Below are positions 59,979-64,000 of a DNA stretch of 64,000 bases, one piece after another. The DNA is from Mycolicibacterium mageritense. Its GTDB lineage: Bacteria > Actinomycetota > Actinomycetes > Mycobacteriales > Mycobacteriaceae. The DNA lies in contig NZ_AP022567.1 in NCBI RefSeq assembly GCF_010727475.1, positions 4,402,001 to 4,466,000 on the forward strand, written 5' to 3'. The translations under genes and the position numbers were made by a program. Under the pieces are notes generated by a model, which saw nothing but the letters and a program-made list of their open reading frames with translations, did no database searches and had not been told where the DNA came from. Numbering within the stretch: the first letter of the stretch is position 1; each line of letters opens with the position of its first letter.

Positions 59979-60902
59979 CTATAGGGCCGGGATCACCTCG
60001 GCGGCGAGGCGTTCCATCTGTTCGCGGTCTTCAGCGACGTCGACCCCGACCGGATTGAGCACGACCATCTGGGCGCCCGCGTCGGCCACCTCGCGCAGCC
60101 CGCGCACCACATCGGCCGGCGTGCCCGACACCGGAACCGCGTCGATGTCGCGCATCCGGCCGTAGATGCGGTGCAGGCCATCGAGCACGCGCTCGCGTGC
60201 GCGGGCAGGGTCGTCGTCGATCATCAGGTACACGCGTTTGCCGATGGTGTAACCGGCCGGATCCTTGCCCTGCTCGGCGAGTTCACGCCGCACAATCTGC
60301 GCCGCGCCGGCGAACGTCTCGGTGGTGGACGACCCGGCCCCGAGGAACGAATCGCCGTAGCGCACCGCGCGGGCCAGCGCTTTCGGCGCTGTGCCGCCGA
60401 ACCAGATCGGGGGATGCGGGCGCTGCACCGGTTTTGGCTGGATCGGCAGATCGTCGACCTCCCGGAACTTTCCGTGGAACGTGATGCGCGGCTCGTCGGA
60501 CCAGGCCGCCTTCATGAGCTCCAGGCCCTCGTTGAAGTAGCTCACGAACGTCGACCGGTCCACGCCGAACGCCTGGAACGGGCGGAAGTTGCCGCCGTGC
60601 CCGACACCGACGTCGAGGCGCCCGTGGCTGAGCCGGTCGACGGCCGTGACGGCCGACGCCAGTTGGAGTGGATCGTGCAGTGACGTGATGAGCACCGCCA
60701 CGCCCAGGCGCAGCCGCGTGGTGCAGGCCGCCGCATACGACAACAGCTCCAGCGGAGCGATGCCCGGCGACTCGCCGATGGTCTGCTCCATCGTCCACCC
60801 GCCTTCGAAACCCAACTCCTCGGCGCGGGCCAGGTAGGCTTTGAGCCCGGCGTCGTCGAAACGGTCGGTGACCAACTGCGGTATCGAGATCGAGAACCTC
60901 AC
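59979..60902 (-). CDS. LLM-class (F420-type) oxidoreductase
   Basis: 307 residues from GTG 60902, which overlaps the hydrolase stop (GTGA); in-frame starts further upstream lie inside the hydrolase gene. Luciferase-like TIM barrel: RFSISIPQLV at the start, VLITSLHDPLQLASAVTAVDRLSHGRLDVGVGHG (key part SHGRLDVGVGHG) and RPHPPIWFGGTAPKALARAVRYGDSFLG. Such mycobacterial enzymes use F420 or FMN to oxidise or reduce small molecules. Third gene of a three-gene operon. Confidence 0.87.
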   Translation of the reverse strand: MRFSISIPQLVTDRFDDAGLKAYLARAEELGFEGGWTMEQTIGESPGIAPLELLSYAAACTTRLRLGVAVLITSLHDPLQLASAVTAVDRLSHGRLDVGVGHGGNFRPFQAFGVDRSTFVSYFNEGLELMKAAWSDEPRITFHGKFREVDDLPIQPKPVQRPHPPIWFGGTAPKALARAVRYGDSFLGAGSSTTETFAGAAQIVRRELAEQGKDPAGYTIGKRVYLMIDDDPARARERVLDGLHRIYGRMRDIDAVPVSGTPADVVRGLREVADAGAQMVVLNPVGVDVAEDREQMERLAAEVIPAL

Positions 60903-62050
60903 CGCTCCACGGTACGGCGCGAACCTGGACGCGCAGGCCCAGCCGCCTGTGCTGCGGCGCAAGCGGCTTCGGCGAGCGCCAGTGTCGCCGTATCGAGCGC
61001 CGGGTCGAGCGGTGTCGGCCAGGACGACAGTTTGGCGACCACGACCGCGCGGTCGAAGTCCACGTAGATGAGCTGCCCGTGGATGCCCAGACACATGAGC
61101 ACCCGGCGATCGGCGTAGGGCACCCAGAACTGGTTGCGGTACATCCCGCCGGGCAGTCCGGTGTCGGTGGGGGACGCGGCGAACGCGGCGCGGGAATCCG
61201 GATCACCGGTCAGCGCGTCCTCGATCCACGCGCGGGGCACGATCGTACGAGTGCGCAGGAGTTCACCGAAGCGCGCAGCGTCGCGCAACGACGCTGCCAG
61301 CCCACCGTCGTGAAAGACATTGCCCGCGCGGTCCACTCCGGCGTCCATGTCGTCCTCGGCGAACCGTGACCACAAGACGTCGGAAAGCAGTTCGGGCATC
61401 CGCCGACCGGCGGCGCGTTCGCACACCCAGCCGAGGACGTCGGTCTCGCACGACCGGTACTCGAAAGCCCCGCCGTGTGGGCGTTGCTGTCGCAGCCGGG
61501 GCAGGTATTCATAGAGCGTGGCCGGCCCGTCCGGGCTGGTGCGCGGAACCCAGCCGAGTGCCTGATCAAGGTGGCGCACTTCGGCATCCGGGTCGAGGTA
61601 TTCCTCACGGAACCTGATGCCCGATCGCATGTCGAGCAAGTGCCGAACGGTCGCGCCGGCGTAGCCCGATACAGCGAGTTCCGGTATGTACGAGGTGATC
61701 TGGGCATGCATGTCGAGCCGGCCGCGGTCGATGAGCACCGCGGTCACCGCGCCGATGATGGACTTGCTCACCGAGTAGAGCATGTGTGGGCGGCCGGGTT
61801 CCAGGTCGCCGGGATAGCATTCGGCGCGGATCGCCCCGTTGTGCAGCACCATGAAGCCGTCGGTGTAGGTGTCGCGTAGGACCGATCCGAACGTGTCGAT
61901 ATCGAGCGTGCGCCCGTCCTCCGCCAGCGGCAGCGGATTGCGGCTTGCCGCCACGCGCGCGGTGGGCACGATTTCGCGCATCCGCCCCGATGTGTGGCGA
62001 TTGACCGGGCCTGTTTGCCAATTATCCAGTGTCACAGCTTGTTTCATCAT
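60899..62050 (-). CDS. Serine hydrolase, NylB-like (beta-lactamase fold)
   Basis: 383 residues from ATG 62050, overlapping the permease stop. SxxK motif SVSK in LYSVSKSIIGAV, and FEYRSCETDVLGWVCERAAGR as in 6-aminohexanoate-dimer hydrolases. No signal peptide, so cytoplasmic. It could cleave a linear amide or ester taken up by the permease. Translationally coupled to both neighbours. Confidence 0.87.
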   Translation of the reverse strand: MMKQAVTLDNWQTGPVNRHTSGRMREIVPTARVAASRNPLPLAEDGRTLDIDTFGSVLRDTYTDGFMVLHNGAIRAECYPGDLEPGRPHMLYSVSKSIIGAVTAVLIDRGRLDMHAQITSYIPELAVSGYAGATVRHLLDMRSGIRFREEYLDPDAEVRHLDQALGWVPRTSPDGPATLYEYLPRLRQQRPHGGAFEYRSCETDVLGWVCERAAGRRMPELLSDVLWSRFAEDDMDAGVDRAGNVFHDGGLAASLRDAARFGELLRTRTIVPRAWIEDALTGDPDSRAAFAASPTDTGLPGGMYRNQFWVPYADRRVLMCLGIHGQLIYVDFDRAVVVAKLSSWPTPLDPALDTATLALAEAACAAAQAAGPARPGSRRTVER

Positions 62051-63423
62051 GCGTGTGGTTCCTTCTGGGCTGGTTCGACGTGCTCGGGCATGTGCAGGAG
62101 CGACTGCTCGTAGTCGATGCTCAGCTCGGGGGTGGGGCGCCGGAACCCGCGGGTGAGCCAGAGCAGGTAGGCCACCCCGATCCCGAGCCAGGCCAGTCCG
62201 ATGATCAGTGACGTTCCGCTGAGTTGGGTCAGCAGGTAGACGCTCACCACCGCGCCGGCCGCCGGCAGGGCGACGTAGCCGACGATGCCGAGCCGATGAG
62301 TGGGGCGGTGACGCAGGTAGTACGCGATCACGCACACGTTGACTGCGGTGAAGGCCGTGAAGGCGCCGAAGTTGATGAACCCCGTCGCGGTCTGCAGGGA
62401 CAGGTTCAGGCCGACGAAACACATTGCGCCGGTGAGCAGCACGCAGTAGACCGGAGTCAGCGTGCGGGGGCTGACGTAACCGAATACCCGCTTTGGGAGC
62501 ACTCCGTCACGGCCCATGATGTAGAGCAGCCGGCTGGTGCTCAGCTGCACGGCCAGGCACGATGCCGATCCGGCGATGATGCCGCCGAGGTTGGTCCAAT
62601 CGGCGTAGAACTGGCCGCCGACGTCGATGGACATCGTGTAGGACGCGGCCTGGGCGTCCTCGAAGACGTCGCCGGGGTGGACCAATTGCATGATGTAGGC
62701 GCCGCCGACGAACAACAGCCCGCCGATCGCCACCACCAGGATCACCGCGCGGGGGATGGTGCGCTTGGGATCTTTCGTCTCCTCCGAGAGCGTTGTCACG
62801 GCGTCGAAACCGAGGAACGAGTAGGCGGCGATGGCCGCAGCCGCGGACATCCCGGCGATCGTCGAATTGGTGTTCCAGATCGGATCGGTATGGGAGACCG
62901 GCCGATTCCCTGCGATGAACGTGACGCAGTACGCGAAGAACAGCAGTACGAGAAAGAGGGCGACAGCGGTCAGTACCTTGTTGACGCGGTCGGCCACCAC
63001 GATTCCGACGACATTGACGATGGTCGTGAAACCGGCGTTGATCAACATCCACGCCCAGATCGGAACCGCCGGGAACTGTGCATTGAGCAGGATCGACTGG
63101 GTGAGCCAGGCCACCATCGGCAGGAAGAGGTAGTCGAGCAGCACGCTCCACCCGACCAGAAAGCCCACCGGGGAGCCGAGAGTGTGGCGAGCGTAGAAGT
63201 AGGCCGATCCGGAAACCGGATAGCAGCGCGCCATCTTCGCGTAGCTCATGGCCGTCACCAGCATCGCGGCCGTGGCGAGTGCGAACGCGGTCGGCGCGGT
63301 GCCCGCACTGGCGACAGCGATGAGGCCGAAGATCACCATCACCAGGCTCGGTGCCATGTAGGACACCCCGAAGGCGACGACCGATGGCAGGGTCAGCCGG
63401 CGCGCCAGGTGCGCTTCGGTCAT
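62047..63423 (-). CDS. APC-superfamily amino-acid/amine permease
   Basis: 458 residues; about 12 membrane segments. MAPSLVMVIFGLIAVASAGTAPTAFALA, GSAYFYARHTLGSPVGFLVGWSVLLDY and FLGFDAVTTLSEETKDPKRTIPRAV (key part SEETKDPKRTIPRA) mark the APC family. First gene of the operon with the hydrolase and the oxidoreductase, and divergent from a TetR gene. It probably imports their substrate. Confidence 0.9.
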   Translation of the reverse strand: MTEAHLARRLTLPSVVAFGVSYMAPSLVMVIFGLIAVASAGTAPTAFALATAAMLVTAMSYAKMARCYPVSGSAYFYARHTLGSPVGFLVGWSVLLDYLFLPMVAWLTQSILLNAQFPAVPIWAWMLINAGFTTIVNVVGIVVADRVNKVLTAVALFLVLLFFAYCVTFIAGNRPVSHTDPIWNTNSTIAGMSAAAAIAAYSFLGFDAVTTLSEETKDPKRTIPRAVILVVAIGGLLFVGGAYIMQLVHPGDVFEDAQAASYTMSIDVGGQFYADWTNLGGIIAGSASCLAVQLSTSRLLYIMGRDGVLPKRVFGYVSPRTLTPVYCVLLTGAMCFVGLNLSLQTATGFINFGAFTAFTAVNVCVIAYYLRHRPTHRLGIVGYVALPAAGAVVSVYLLTQLSGTSLIIGLAWLGIGVAYLLWLTRGFRRPTPELSIDYEQSLLHMPEHVEPAQKEPHA

Positions 63424-63446
63424 GAGCAGAGCTCCTCACGGGTTAA

Positions 63447-63514
63447 TTGAATGCGATTCAATAATGTAGATCAGTGTGGTTCACGCCACAAGGCGGAAAT
63501 TGAATAAGATTCAA
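63447..63514. promoter_or_regulatory. Twin TTGAATNNNATTCAA operators
   Basis: TTGAATGCGATTCAA (63447-63461) and TTGAATAAGATTCAA (63500-63514), both with perfect six-base arms and a three-base gap, 53 bases centre to centre. They lie in the 114-base gap between the divergent permease and TetR genes, one next to each gene. Most likely the binding sites of that TetR protein, one per promoter. Confidence 0.78.
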
Positions 63515-63537
63515 GACCAGCCGAAGAAGGGGGTCTG

Positions 63538-64000
63538 ATGGGTCGGCCACGGGTCGCGCTGCTGAGCCGGGACAAGATCGGTGCCGCGGCGCTGAAACTC
63601 GTGTCGCGCGACGGAGACTTCACGATGCCGGGCCTCGCCCGCGAACTCGGCGTGCAGGTGGCCGCCGTCTACCATCATGTGCCTGCGGGCCGCTCCGAGG
63701 TGATCGAGATGGTCCGGGTTCTGGTGGCCCAGAACATCGACGACGCCGCGTTCGACAGATTGCCCTGGGATGAGGCGTTCGTGGTGTGGACCCGGTCGTA
63801 CCTCGACGCGTTCAGCGGGCACCCGGCGGCGGTCCGGCTCCTGGCCACCGAGCCGATCCGCGACCCCGACCTCATCGCCGCCTACAACCCCGTCGCGGCG
63901 GGACTCTCGCGTGCCGGATTCGTCGACGGTGAGATCATCGCGGTCATCACCGCTGCCGAGAACTTCGTCCTGGGCGCCGCTCTCGACGCATCTGCCCCAG
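63538..64000 (+). CDS. TetR-family regulator (cut by window end)
   Basis: 154 residues visible, open at the right edge. Helix-turn-helix SRDKIGAAALKLVSRDGDFTMPGLARELGVQVAAVYHHVPAGRSEV near the N-terminus (key part MPGLARELGVQVAAVYHHV). The visible C-terminal region is helical, as in TetR_C domains. Divergent from the permease operon and next to the twin operators; its presumed repressor. Confidence 0.87.
   Translation, partial: MGRPRVALLSRDKIGAAALKLVSRDGDFTMPGLARELGVQVAAVYHHVPAGRSEVIEMVRVLVAQNIDDAAFDRLPWDEAFVVWTRSYLDAFSGHPAAVRLLATEPIRDPDLIAAYNPVAAGLSRAGFVDGEIIAVITAAENFVLGAALDASAP

Noticed and set aside
1..64000. CRISPR arrays, tRNA genes, prophage
   Set aside because: No regularly spaced repeats, no cloverleaf-like segments and no phage structural or integrase genes were seen.

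Overview
The window is high-GC actinobacterial DNA. It is almost certainly from a rapidly growing mycobacterium (Mycolicibacterium, M. smegmatis-like). The ribosomal proteins are mycobacterial in sequence, with C-terminal extensions on S3 and L22, a zinc-ribbon S14 and a 132-residue S8. F420-type (LLM) oxidoreductase, LpqN-like lipoprotein and many TetR genes point the same way. The species cannot be fixed from the sequence alone.

Layout. (1) 1-3620: end of the S10 operon, rplW(partial)-rplB-rpsS-rplV-rpsC-rplP-rpmC-rpsQ, closed by a strong hairpin. (2) 3621-54086: about 50 kb and 41 genes inserted at the rpsQ/rplN junction. M. tuberculosis carries only a sulfatase, a formylglycine-generating enzyme and one more gene at this place. 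(3) 54087-58584: the spc block, rplN-rplX-rplE-rpsN, two hairpins and a new promoter, then rpsH-rplF-rplR-rpsE-rpmD-rplO. It ends in a hairpin sharing stem sequence with the one after rpsQ. (4) 58911-59957: a broken IS110-family transposase. (5) 59979-64000: permease, NylB-like serine hydrolase and LLM oxidoreductase on the minus strand, opposite a TetR gene with twin operators.

Inside the 50-kb block several modules can be read. 3973-12175 is a surface-glycan module: a BcsA-like family-2 synthase, a BcsB-like exported partner, two equal-length paralogous membrane proteins flanking the partner, and a GT-C-like membrane protein. 12172-19746 holds two exported alpha/beta-hydrolase-type proteins (one without a catalytic serine), an exported alkylsulfatase and a MalT-type LuxR regulator. 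19837-28800 holds a Nudix hydrolase, a polyamine-type ABC importer, a PuuB-like oxidase, a cupin and a YtcJ-like amidohydrolase with a TetR regulator. 28786-34298 is a run of TetR genes with membrane proteins. 34426-38359 is arylsulfatase, lipoprotein and formylglycine-generating enzyme.

The most interesting part is 39035-53916. A PucR-type regulator sits beside an apparent catabolic pathway: a heme-oxygenase-like diiron oxidase with its full six-ligand set, a Rieske ferredoxin, a ferredoxin reductase, an aldehyde dehydrogenase, a second Rieske protein, a gamma-glutamyltranspeptidase-family hydrolase, a RidA protein, a transporter and an amidase. A second copy of the transporter lies across the regulator. 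Related TGTGCA-containing motifs recur in the control regions. I infer oxidative breakdown of a nitrogen-containing compound; the substrate is unknown.
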